From the NCBI GenBank assembly GCA_002441095.1, contig DJVG01000045.1, positions 1-17,846 on the forward strand: a stretch of DNA of 17,846 bases, in the 5' to 3' direction. Made by a program: the position numbers and the translations under genes. This stretch comes from Elusimicrobia bacterium UBA6262. Its GTDB lineage: Bacteria > CAYTYR01 > UBA6262. The first letter of the stretch is position 1, and each line of letters starts with the position of its first letter. Under the pieces are notes generated by a model that saw nothing but the letters and a program-made list of their open reading frames with translations, ran no database searches and had not been told where the DNA came from. Below, in pieces: positions 8,180 through 15,426 of the stretch.

Positions 8180-9384
8180 AGAATAAAGCATTCATTTTTT
8201 ATAGCGTATTAATTACGTTAATCTGTACTGGCCAGTTTGTGTCAGCCGCAGATATTGATGCCAGCCTTAACAAGGCCAAGAAAGAAGTTCAGCAGAACAA
8301 TCAAAATCTCGATGAGATTAAAAATAAGATAAAAGAAAAGAGCGTTTACTCAGAAAAGCTGAAAGGCAGGGAAATTGATATTACCGCGGAGCTCAAGCGG
8401 ATCAACCGGGAATTAGCGAAGATTCAGGCTGAGATCAACCGTTTAAATAAAAAAATCAGGCAAACCCAGCAAAAAATAAATATTACCCAGGCGAAGATAG
8501 TGGAAAAACGGGTAGCGGCTGACCAGACCAGAAAACTGCTTAGCAAGCATCTGCTGGTACTTTATAAATACCAGCAAAGTACCTTGGGGTACCTGCCTGC
8601 GGTGCTGGCCAATGTTCCCTACGACCAGCTGGTAAAAAGCGAAAAATACCTGAGAACCATTACCCAGAAAAACCTGCAATTATTCCAGCAATTAAAAGGA
8701 CAGGAAGAAGAGATCAGCGCGATCAAGAAGGAGCTGGAAACGCAGGACAAACAGCTGGGAGTGCTGCAAGCCCAGGTTAGAGGGCAGGAACAAGTGGCGG
8801 TTAAGCAGAAAACCCTGAAAAACGAATTATTATCCAAGGTCAAAGAACAACGGCGAAATACGGACGACGAAATCTCCCAATTAAAAAAGGAAGCGGTGGA
8901 CTTGCAGAACCTGGTGGATAAATTCCGTTCCCGGATCAGCAAACTGGAAAAAGAGAAAATGAAACAGCGGCAAAAGATCATGGCCGCCAAAAAAGGCTCG
9001 TATGATTGGCCGGTCAAAGGGACTGTGGTCAGTAATTTTGGCAAACAAAAGCATGCTACTTTGAATACTGTTGTGGTCAATAACGGGATCGAGATCAAGG
9101 CCGATGAAGGGACCGCGGTTTCGGTCATTGAAAAAGGGAAAATATTATACGCGGGAGAGTTTAAAGGGTATGGCCAAATGGTCATTGTTGATCATGGTGA
9201 TGATTTCTATACCGTCTATGCCCATCTGGGCAAAATCCTGGCCAGAGAAGGGGACACAGTGATCAAGGGCCAGGCTATCGGTGACATAGGTTATGGGAAG
9301 AACAGCCGCAATAGCAGTGCTAATGCCTATTTTGAGATCAGGCAGGATGGCAAACCAGAAGACCCGATGTTGTGGCTCAAATAA
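8176..9384 (+). CDS. envC: EnvC-like murein hydrolase activator (coiled coil + degenerate LytM)
   Basis: The 402-residue product has a signal peptide (about residues 1-24, ending VSA-A), a long coiled coil (about 25-270) and a C-terminal LytM/peptidase M23 fold (276-402). Zinc-binding positions of active LytM enzymes are altered: the HxGxD motif reads N302-N-G-I-E306, and the final HxH region reads YFEIR, as in E. coli EnvC (LYFEIR). It is therefore predicted to be non-catalytic and to activate a cell-wall amidase in the periplasm/exterior under FtsEX control. The start at 8176 overlaps the ftsX stop by four bases, with AAAGGG just upstream; an in-frame earlier start (8113) would bury the signal peptide and is rejected. 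Downstream genes encode a CtpA-type protease and a YibQ-like deacetylase, echoing the E. coli envC-yibQ pair. Confidence 0.88.
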   Translation: MKNKAFIFYSVLITLICTGQFVSAADIDASLNKAKKEVQQNNQNLDEIKNKIKEKSVYSEKLKGREIDITAELKRINRELAKIQAEINRLNKKIRQTQQKINITQAKIVEKRVAADQTRKLLSKHLLVLYKYQQSTLGYLPAVLANVPYDQLVKSEKYLRTITQKNLQLFQQLKGQEEEISAIKKELETQDKQLGVLQAQVRGQEQVAVKQKTLKNELLSKVKEQRRNTDDEISQLKKEAVDLQNLVDKFRSRISKLEKEKMKQRQKIMAAKKGSYDWPVKGTVVSNFGKQKHATLNTVVVNNGIEIKADEGTAVSVIEKGKILYAGEFKGYGQMVIVDHGDDFYTVYAHLGKILAREGDTVIKGQAIGDIGYGKNSRNSSANAYFEIRQDGKPEDPMLWLK

Positions 9385-9424
9385 AAATAGTCCCAGGAGA
9401 GTAACTGTAATAAGGTGAAGGTTA

Positions 9425-9512
9425 TAGAAGTAGGTATAGAAGTAGGTCTGAAGTTTGTGGTTTAGAGCCTAACACCCATAGAACTCAGACCAAACTTACT
9501 TCCAAAACTTAC
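9425..9512 (+). repeat. Dispersed hairpin repeat, family D, copy 2
   Basis: This is the ungapped counterpart of 1633-1720. Its arms are GAAGTA (9439-9444) with TACTTC (9497-9502), and GGTCTGA (9445-9451) with TCAGACC (9485-9491). Relative to copy 1 the inner arm shows a compensatory A-T to G-C change (9450/9486 against 1658/1694), so pairing was kept while sequence drifted. It occupies the gap between the envC-like gene and the ctpA-like gene. A lone AACTCGCAACT word at 9529-9539 matches the family seen at 12024-12130. Confidence 0.75.
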
Positions 9513-9561
9513 AACTAATAACTGTTTTAACTCGCAACTGTATTTAATAACTGGAGGTAAC

Positions 9562-10776
9562 ATGCATAACTTGAGCAAAAGATACATATTCATGGTTTTA
9601 TTCATTGTCGTCTTTGGTATGGTCAGCTTTACCGGGACCACTGCCAAAATGTATGATGAGCTGAAGCTATTTAGCGAAGGATTGGAGCGTATTCAGAATA
9701 ACTATGTCGAGGAAGTCGATCCTAAGAAGCTGATCTATGGCGCTTTAAGCGGCATGGCCAGGTCACTTGATCCATATTCGCAGTTTATGGAACCGGATAT
9801 GTATAATGAGACTAAAGTGGAAACTGAGGGCGAGTTTGGCGGCTTAGGCCTCAGGATCGAGATCAAAGATGAAATTCTCACCGTGGTGGCGCCGATAGAG
9901 GGGACCCCGGCTTACAAGCAAGGCGTCCTGCCCGGCGATCGTATCCTCAAAATTGATGGCAAAGAAACTAAAGGATTGAGCCTGCTGGAATCAGTCAAGC
10001 GGCTGCGCGGCGCTAAAGGGACCAAAGTCAATATTTCTATTTACCGGGAAGGCGCCAAGGACCTGCTTGAATTTACCATTGTCCGGGATATCATTAAGAT
10101 CGAAAGCGTAAAATATAAGATGCTCAATGAAAAACTGGGCTATATCAAGATCAATGAATTTACCGAAAAAACAGCTTTAGACCTGGATAAAGCGCTCACG
10201 GCTCTGGAAAAGCAAAACGCTGAAAAGCTGATCCTGGACCTCCGCAATAATCCTGGCGGATTACTCAATACCTGTATCGAAGTCTGTAAACAGTTTATCG
10301 GCGACAATAAGCTCCTGCTTTCGATCCGGGGCCGCGACACCAAAATGAACCAGCAGTTTATCGCTGATAAGGATGCAAAACACAAAAAATGGCCTATGGT
10401 GGTCCTCGTAAATAAGGGCAGTGCCAGTGCCAGCGAAATATTATCCGGCGTTGTCCAGGATTATAAACGCGGCAAGATACTTGGTGCCAAGACTTTTGGC
10501 AAAGGGAGTGTTCAAACCGTGATGCCGATGAGCGATGGCAGCGGCCTGCGTTTGACCACGGCAAAATATTACCTGCCCAGCGGGCGTTCGATCCATGAGA
10601 TCGGTATCACCCCGGATATAATTGTGGAAATACCCCGTGAAGACGAAGTCAAGCTGATGATGCAAAATGAAGGTATCCCGTTGAAATCCGGGGAGAAACC
10701 GGTTAAGGATCTTATCCTGGAAAAGGCCATAGAAATATTACAGCCGGTGAAAGATAAAAATATAGTTAAGAAATAA
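9562..10776 (+). CDS. ctpA: CtpA-type carboxy-terminal processing protease (S41)
   Basis: The 404-residue product is a membrane-anchored or secreted S41 serine protease, a family that trims C-termini of envelope proteins and regulates peptidoglycan hydrolases. Seen: an N-terminal hydrophobic segment (about 8-27), a PDZ domain (about 91-172, beginning GEFGGLGL), the S41 core with LDLRNNPGG, and the catalytic pair S289 in NKGSASASEI and K314 in TFGKGSVQ. The 25-residue spacing equals that of known Tsp/CtpB enzymes. The length is typical. The start follows GGAGG 4 bases upstream. It lies between the envC-like gene and a divergent polysaccharide deacetylase, so a role in turnover or activation of septal cell-wall enzymes is inferred; the actual substrate cannot be told. 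Confidence 0.95.
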   Translation: MHNLSKRYIFMVLFIVVFGMVSFTGTTAKMYDELKLFSEGLERIQNNYVEEVDPKKLIYGALSGMARSLDPYSQFMEPDMYNETKVETEGEFGGLGLRIEIKDEILTVVAPIEGTPAYKQGVLPGDRILKIDGKETKGLSLLESVKRLRGAKGTKVNISIYREGAKDLLEFTIVRDIIKIESVKYKMLNEKLGYIKINEFTEKTALDLDKALTALEKQNAEKLILDLRNNPGGLLNTCIEVCKQFIGDNKLLLSIRGRDTKMNQQFIADKDAKHKKWPMVVLVNKGSASASEILSGVVQDYKRGKILGAKTFGKGSVQTVMPMSDGSGLRLTTAKYYLPSGRSIHEIGITPDIIVEIPREDEVKLMMQNEGIPLKSGEKPVKDLILEKAIEILQPVKDKNIVKK

Positions 10777-10782
10777 AATCGG

Positions 10783-10897
10783 GTATCAGGATATTAGGGA
10801 ATCAGGGTGAAGAGTATCAGGTTATCAGGTAATCAGGCAGTCAAAGGATCAAGCATTTTCTGATGTCCTGATCTTCTGATATACTGATATACTAATT
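10783..10897 (+). repeat. ATCAGG-word palindromic tract, copy 2
   Basis: Words ATCAG/ATTAG start at 10785, 10793, 10801, 10816, 10824 and 10832. Inverted words CTGAT/CTAAT start at 10860, 10868, 10876, 10884 and 10892. Spacing is 8 nt except one 15-nt step on the left. The three inner pairs are exactly in register about a common centre (10832/10860, 10824/10868, 10816/10876); the outer ones are shifted by a bulge. It shares word, phase and architecture with 7283-7394 but is not a simple copy, because the linkers and loop differ. It fills the ctpA-deacetylase gap. Confidence 0.82.
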
Positions 10898-10915
10898 TAG
10901 TAGAGGAATTCAATC

Positions 10916-12016
10916 GTGAAGAAAGCAGCAAAATCTTTTTTAAGAGCGCTGATTGTCCTGTCCATACTTGGATTGGGAGCTTATTACGTTTACCTGACCT
11001 ATATCAATCCGCCAACTGTGGATTATGACGGGATCAGTAATAAGGTAGACCAGGCGATCAACCAGGTGCTGGTGTCTTATGGAGCCAGTAACTTGAATAT
11101 TATTAAGGTCTTTAAGGAAGAAAAAAAACTGGCTAAAATTACCTGGATCCAGACTACCAAAGAGATCAGGTTAGCGGAGACTATCGATCTAAAGGAGGCT
11201 GGAAAAGCTTTAAAAAAAGCCGTCGAAGACCAGGGAGCCAGGGTCATATCTTTGACGCTGGATCCTGCTGGAAATATGCTGAACCTGAAGGCCGGGATAA
11301 AAAACATTGTCCTGGAAATACTGATCTTGCGCCGCCAGTCTGCTGCGCCTAAATACCGGGCGGCTATCATTATTGATGACCTGGGATATAGCCGGCAGGC
11401 AGTCAGCCGGCTCCTGGCATTGCAAGCGCCATTAACCTTTGCGATCATGCCGGGGGAGCGCTATTCGAAGATTATTGCTGAACAGGTGACTAAGGCAGGC
11501 TACGAGGTGATCTTGCACCAGCCGATGGAGCCAATGGACTATCCCAGGATCAATATGGGCAAGCGCGCTATCCTGATGAAAATGGGTAAACAGCAAATAC
11601 GGGAAATGCTGGAAAAAAATATCCGGGATGTACCTTATATAAATGGGGTAAATAATCACATGGGCTCGCGCCTCACCGAAGATGCGGAAAAAATGCAGGA
11701 AATAATGAACATCCTGAAAGAACATCACCTGTTTTTTGTCGACAGTAAAACCAGCCAGAAGTCTGTCGCTTACCAGACCGCTAAAAAAACAGGCATCAAA
11801 TCAGCCTATAATCAAGTGTTCCTGGATAACCAGGACGACCTTGGCTATATTAAGAAACAACTGGATACTTTAGCCGCTTTGGCTATTAAAAATAAAAAAG
11901 CAATAGCGATCGGCCATGGTGAAAGAAAAGAGATCCTGGCGGCACTGCAGGAAAAACTGCCTGAGTTTAAAAAATTAGGCATAGCCATCGTGCCGGTATC
12001 GCAGCTCGTTGAATAA
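10916..12016 (+). CDS. Divergent polysaccharide deacetylase (YibQ/DUF610 family)
   Basis: The 366-residue product has an N-terminal signal anchor (about 7-29), a linker region, and a divergent NodB-like deacetylase domain from about residue 150. Seen: the IIIDDLG motif (D154, D155) opening the domain, H201 in LHQPMEP, H248 in NNHMGS, FVDSKTS, and a terminal IGHGE motif (H334). These are the conserved positions of the family, expected to act on an envelope polysaccharide outside the cytoplasmic membrane; no substrate has been firmly shown for the family. GTG start with GAGG 7-8 bases upstream. E. coli yibQ lies next to envC, and here the gene closes the ftsX-envC-ctpA set, supporting a cell-wall/division role. 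Confidence 0.9.
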   Translation: MKKAAKSFLRALIVLSILGLGAYYVYLTYINPPTVDYDGISNKVDQAINQVLVSYGASNLNIIKVFKEEKKLAKITWIQTTKEIRLAETIDLKEAGKALKKAVEDQGARVISLTLDPAGNMLNLKAGIKNIVLEILILRRQSAAPKYRAAIIIDDLGYSRQAVSRLLALQAPLTFAIMPGERYSKIIAEQVTKAGYEVILHQPMEPMDYPRINMGKRAILMKMGKQQIREMLEKNIRDVPYINGVNNHMGSRLTEDAEKMQEIMNILKEHHLFFVDSKTSQKSVAYQTAKKTGIKSAYNQVFLDNQDDLGYIKKQLDTLAALAIKNKKAIAIGHGERKEILAALQEKLPEFKKLGIAIVPVSQLVE

Positions 12017-12023
12017 CAAAAGC

Positions 12024-12130
12024 AGTTGCGAGTTTCCAGTTTCAAGTTGCGAGTTTAAATCATGCTCTGATAAATCGAAACCCGCAACTCGCAGCCCCGG
12101 TCTTTTGGGGCAACCCGTAACTCGTAACTT
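12024..12130 (+). repeat. GTTGCGAGTTT-word inverted tract
   Basis: Two AGTTGCGAGTTT words (12024-12035 and 12045-12056) face complementary words on the right: AACCCGCAACTCGC (about 12080-12092) and CCCGTAACTCGTAACTT (about 12114-12130). Between the right-hand words sits a small GCCCC/GGGGC hairpin (12094-12098 with 12107-12111). The tract fills the gap between the deacetylase and tsaD and can fold on itself. It belongs to a word family different from the other tracts in this window. Confidence 0.65.
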
Positions 12131-12140
12131 AAAGGACTTT

Positions 12141-13145
12141 ATGAACATACTCGCCATTGAGACTTCGTGTGATGATACCAGCGCCAGCGTGGTACAGGAC
12201 GGCAAAAACATCCTTTCTAATGTTATTTCCTCCCAGATCGCGATCCATTCTAAATATGGCGGGGTCGTGCCGGAGCTGGCCTCCCGGCATCATCTGGAGA
12301 ATATTAATTTTGTTATTGCCGCAGCCCTGAAAAAAGCGCACCTGCGGATGACTGATATTGACGCCCTGGCAGTGACGCAAGGACCGGGATTAGTAGGTTC
12401 ATTGCTGGCCGGCATAATGGCCGCCAAGACATTAGCCCTGCTCTACCGGTTACCTTTGATACCGGTTAATCATATAGAAGGCCATATCTATGCCAATTTT
12501 ATCGAGCATCAGCTTAAACCGCCATTTCTGGCTTTAGTTATTTCCGGCGGGCATACAGAACTGATCATCCAGCGGGAACTGGCTCATTACCAGATATTGG
12601 GCCGTACCAGGGATGACGCGGTTGGCGAAGCTTATGATAAAGTGGCTAAATTACTTGGTCTTGGTTATCCCGGCGGGCCGGTCATCGACCGGTTAGCCAA
12701 GCAAGGGGATCCGAATTTTGTAAAATTTCCCCGTCCGTATTTGCCTGGCACCTATGATTTTAGTTTCTCCGGCCTAAAAACCTCTGTCGTCAACTATGTT
12801 TCTAAACATCCAGCATCCAGCGTTCAGCATTTAGCAGATGTAGTCGCCAGTTTCCAACAGGCGGTCATAGAAGTGCTGGTTAATAAAACGATCGCGACGG
12901 CGCAAAAAATGAAGATGAAAAAGGTAGTTCTCGCCGGTGGGGTAGCGGCGAATTCAGCGCTCCGCAGCCTGTTTGCCGCAAAAATAAAAAATACCGGGAT
13001 AAGATTATATTATCCCAGTCTGATCTTATGCACTGATAATGCCGCCATGGTCGGCAGCGCCGCTTATTACCGGTCTAAAAACAAGAAATTAAAATACCAC
13101 CAGGAAATGCTGACTTTCAAAGCCGAGCCAAATTTACAGATTTAA
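12141..13145 (+). CDS. tsaD: tRNA N6-adenosine threonylcarbamoyltransferase TsaD
   Basis: The 334-residue product is TsaD (Kae1/Qri7 family), which transfers the threonylcarbamoyl group to A37 of ANN-decoding tRNAs together with TsaB and TsaE. Seen: N-terminal ILAIETSCDDTSAS, GPGLVGSLLAG, metal-binding H111-I-E-G-H115, SGGHTEL, a GLGYPGGP loop, FSFSGLKT, and AGGVAANSALR near the C-terminus. ATG at 12141 is preferred, with AAAGGA 4 bases upstream and a family-typical N-terminus; an in-frame upstream ATG at 12009 would translate the word-repeat tract and is rejected. Residues 223-233 (HPASSVQHLAD) are encoded by a 7-nt word repeat. The 3' end overlaps the convergent HD-GYP gene by 12 bp. Confidence 0.97.
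   Translation: MNILAIETSCDDTSASVVQDGKNILSNVISSQIAIHSKYGGVVPELASRHHLENINFVIAAALKKAHLRMTDIDALAVTQGPGLVGSLLAGIMAAKTLALLYRLPLIPVNHIEGHIYANFIEHQLKPPFLALVISGGHTELIIQRELAHYQILGRTRDDAVGEAYDKVAKLLGLGYPGGPVIDRLAKQGDPNFVKFPRPYLPGTYDFSFSGLKTSVVNYVSKHPASSVQHLADVVASFQQAVIEVLVNKTIATAQKMKMKKVVLAGGVAANSALRSLFAAKIKNTGIRLYYPSLILCTDNAAMVGSAAYYRSKNKKLKYHQEMLTFKAEPNLQI
12807..12836 (+). repeat. Four 7-nt words inside tsaD
   Basis: Four consecutive 7-nt units, CATCCAG, CATCCAG, CGTTCAG and CATTTAG, are followed by CA. They lie in the surface-linker region of tsaD just before the conserved VVASFQQAV helix. Because 7 is not a multiple of 3 the protein does not show a simple repeat, so the pattern is a DNA-level one. 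It resembles in style, not in sequence, the intergenic word tracts. Confidence 0.5.
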
Positions 13146-15080
13146 TGTCGGGTGTACTTCCAGGAAGGCTTTTACTACCTCCGGGTCAAATTGTGTCCCG
13201 GAGCAATTTCTTATCTCGGCAATGGCCAGTTCGACGGCCAAGGCTGGCCGGTACGGTCTTTGGCTGGTCATAGCGTCATATGTATCAGCTACGGCAATGA
13301 TCCTGGAGAGAAAAGGGATATGGTCGCTTTTTATCTTATCCGGGTAGCCGGTGCCGTCGTATCGTTCATGGTGATGCCGGATAATGGGCTTAATATTTTC
13401 CAGGAAGGCTACCGGGGAAATGATCTCTTCTCCCAGGGCCGGGTGCCTTTTGATCTGCTCGAATTCTTCCGGAGTCAACGCTCCAGGCTTGTTCAAGACT
13501 TCTTTCAGGATCCCTATTTTCCCCACATCATGCAAGATACAGGCGTATTTGAGAGTATCAATATCGGCCCGGCTTAGTTTTAAGCGCTTAGCGATTTCCA
13601 TGGCTATATAGGTGACCCGGTCCGAGTGGCCGCGGGTATATTTATCACTGGCTTCGATCGCCTGCGCTAAGGCCTGGACCGTTTCAAAGTAGGTCCGTTT
13701 TAAATCGCCGTACAGCCTGGCGTTTTCGATAGCGATCCCGGCCTCATCGGCCAGCGTCTGCAGCAAATTAACATCTTCCCGGTTATAGGTTTCCCCTGAT
13801 AATTTAGGTCCCAGGGATAATATGCCATGCAATTCGCCCTTGATAAAGATCGGGATAGAGATCGCCGCCTGGAGAGCGTCCAATTCTTCTCTGATGATCT
13901 CATAAGAAGAATGTTCTGAGAATTTCTCAATTTCATCCTTCATGACCACGCCCTTAGTTTTTTTCAGCAGGGTGACCAGGCTGCTTTGGGCATCAAATTC
14001 CTGGGCTTTAGTGAGGTCATCAAGGTTCAGGGATGACCTGATCTTAAAATGGCTTGTTTCTTCATCGAACAGCATGATCGATATCTGTTTGGTGCCGAGA
14101 ATACCGCTCATGGATACGATCAAGTTCAGCAATTCCCGCAAATCCAGGATAGAGACCAGGGTGCGGGTAAATTCAGCCAGGGCTTCATGGTAGTCATATC
14201 TGCCCCGGAAAAATATTTTATCAACGAATATTTCTACCTTGTTCTTGAGCGGCTGGAAAGTAGCGGTGATGGTTACTGCGGCTATAGCTACGGTCAGGAG
14301 TGACGCATGGCCGGTATACTTGCGCACAGTGCGTTCTATGACAATGACGATGATCACCCAGAGAGCGGTGATCGCGCCGCTTAAAATAGCATGGATAAAT
14401 CCTTTTCTCAGCGCGATCTTAATATCCATGAGCTGGTAGCGGAAAATGGCTACGATCATGGCGCCGACAAAGAACAGGGAAAAAGGGCTGGACAGCGTGG
14501 CATATTCAGTGATCTTGAATAAGGGCAGGACAATAGCAAGTATAAAGGAAGCAGCGGTAAAAATGAAAGCGCCCCAGAAGATATAATAACTTCTCTTTTT
14601 TTCCGTTAAGTCAGCGGTTTTCCGGTAATGGCGGAATATCTTGGCGATCAGGAAGATAAAGAGAGTAGCCATATAGAAGCCATAAATGCTGATGAGGATC
14701 CGGCCCAGCCCGGTTTTGACAAAGTTATTGGTCAGCAGGTTACTGCGATAGCAGAGCACAGTAAAAAGCAAGCCCAGTCCGCCGAAAATAAATATGTCTT
14801 TTTTGTGAATAGCCCGTTCGGCAAAACCTGAAACCCAGATCAAAGCTGCAGCCATGACCAGTGCGCCCAGGGCATAAGAGGTTTGGAACCAGAAAAGGGA
14901 GGGAAACCTGGACAGGAAATAATTACTGAAGCACCAGGCTGAGGTCAGAAAAGCAAAAAATTCCAGCGCCCGGTTGAAAGAACCAGGCCTGGCCTGGTAA
15001 TGAATAAAGAAACCAAGCACAAGGTTAATTACGCCAGCTATGATAATTGCTGTGGGCAATATAATAAGCATAGGCAACAT
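13134..15080 (-). CDS. Multi-TM sensor with GAF and HD-GYP domains (c-di-GMP phosphodiesterase)
   Basis: The 648-residue product has an N-terminal membrane part of about 270 residues with seven or more hydrophobic helices (histidine-kinase-N-terminal-7TM style), a GAF domain (about 305-465), and a C-terminal HD-GYP domain (about 475-640). Catalytic features are intact: H517-D518 in HDVGKIG, the HHHERYDGTGYP segment (about 565-579), and DTYDAM. HD-GYP proteins hydrolyse c-di-GMP in the cytoplasm, so this is a predicted membrane-signal-gated phosphodiesterase. ATG at 15080 has AAGG 7 bases upstream on the minus strand. The gene is head-to-head with a c-di-GMP-riboswitch-controlled protease gene, suggesting a local signalling link, and its 3' end overlaps tsaD convergently by 12 bp. 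Ligands of the membrane and GAF sensors are unknown. Confidence 0.93.
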   Translation of the reverse strand: MLPMLIILPTAIIIAGVINLVLGFFIHYQARPGSFNRALEFFAFLTSAWCFSNYFLSRFPSLFWFQTSYALGALVMAAALIWVSGFAERAIHKKDIFIFGGLGLLFTVLCYRSNLLTNNFVKTGLGRILISIYGFYMATLFIFLIAKIFRHYRKTADLTEKKRSYYIFWGAFIFTAASFILAIVLPLFKITEYATLSSPFSLFFVGAMIVAIFRYQLMDIKIALRKGFIHAILSGAITALWVIIVIVIERTVRKYTGHASLLTVAIAAVTITATFQPLKNKVEIFVDKIFFRGRYDYHEALAEFTRTLVSILDLRELLNLIVSMSGILGTKQISIMLFDEETSHFKIRSSLNLDDLTKAQEFDAQSSLVTLLKKTKGVVMKDEIEKFSEHSSYEIIREELDALQAAISIPIFIKGELHGILSLGPKLSGETYNREDVNLLQTLADEAGIAIENARLYGDLKRTYFETVQALAQAIEASDKYTRGHSDRVTYIAMEIAKRLKLSRADIDTLKYACILHDVGKIGILKEVLNKPGALTPEEFEQIKRHPALGEEIISPVAFLENIKPIIRHHHERYDGTGYPDKIKSDHIPFLSRIIAVADTYDAMTSQRPYRPALAVELAIAEIRNCSGTQFDPEVVKAFLEVHPTLNL

Positions 15081-15124
15081 AATAATACCTTAAAAGCATA
15101 TAACTGGCAAGCTAAAAAAACCGC

Positions 15125-15152
15125 TTGACAACCTGCGAGACCGTGCTATGTT
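15125..15152 (+). promoter_or_regulatory. Sigma70-type promoter for the riboswitch-protease transcript
   Basis: A perfect TTGACA (15125-15130) is followed after 16 bp by TATGTT (15147-15152), preceded by TG at -15/-14 (extended -10 style). A TATACT at 15153-15158 is a less well spaced alternative. It sits just upstream of the first riboswitch and 45 bp from the start of the divergent HD-GYP gene. Confidence 0.65.
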
Positions 15153-15204
15153 TATACTGGGGTAGTTGAAGTACGTTTGATACAGTTCTTTTAAAACTAA
15201 TGCA

Positions 15205-15306
15205 CATATCCGAAAACGCAAAGCATACGAAAGTATGTGACGCAAAGCCAAAGGGGCTAAGAATAAGCCAAGCTTATTTAAGCCAGCCGCACGCCGCCGA
15301 AGTATG
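15205..15306 (+). ncRNA. c-di-GMP-I (GEMM-I) riboswitch aptamer, copy 1
   Basis: It matches the GEMM-I layout: outer stem CATAT/GTATG (15205-15209 with 15302-15306); hairpin CATAC-GAAA-GTATG (15224-15237) with the GNRA tetraloop; the invariant GACGCAAAGCC (15239-15249); a GGGGCTAAG receptor-side strand (15253-15261); a variable AAUAAGC/GCUUAUU stem; and the closing AGCCAGCCG ... GCCGAAG. The G preceding CAAA at the 5' strand is retained; in the family this position favours c-di-GMP over cGAMP (A there in GEMM-Ib). A terminator hairpin starts 21 nt downstream. Confidence 0.9.
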
Positions 15307-15326
15307 AACATGACTTATCAATGCCA

Positions 15327-15370
15327 GCCGAGCTGTCGGATATTAAGAGACAGGTCGGCATTAGTTTTTA
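15327..15370 (+). terminator. Intrinsic terminator after riboswitch copy 1
   Basis: GCCGA-g-CTGTC (15327-15337) pairs with GACAG-g-TCGGC (15349-15359), giving 10 pairs around one G-G mismatch, followed by a T-rich tail ATTAGTTTTTA. It is the natural expression platform for the first aptamer. The adjacent GCCAGCCG (15323-15330) repeats a core strand of the aptamer. Confidence 0.75.
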
Positions 15371-15391
15371 TAAAAGCAAGTTTAAGAACAA

Positions 15392-15397
15392 AGGAGG
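15392..15397 (+). other. Orphan Shine-Dalgarno between the two riboswitches
   Basis: A perfect AGGAGG in an AAGGAGGAAAACC context has no ATG, GTG or TTG in the next 25 bases. The surrounding sequence resembles the real ribosome binding site of the protease gene (AAGAAGGAAACAGAG then ATG, 15597-15613). I read it as a relic of a duplicated leader whose start codon has been lost. Confidence 0.5.
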
Positions 15398-15426
15398 AAA
15401 ACCGAGCAGACAATTACATAAGGGAT

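Noticed and set aside
12094..12111. Intrinsic terminator between the deacetylase and tsaD
   Set aside because: The GCCCC/GGGGC stem is short and is followed by CAACCC rather than a T-run.
12009..12140. N-terminal extension of tsaD from an upstream ATG
   Set aside because: It would translate the GTTGCGAGTTT word tract; ATG 12141 has a good SD and gives the normal TsaD N-terminus.
15090..15311. Small minus-strand protein gene upstream of the HD-GYP gene
   Set aside because: The frame runs antisense through the promoter and first riboswitch and shows no SD or protein-like conservation.
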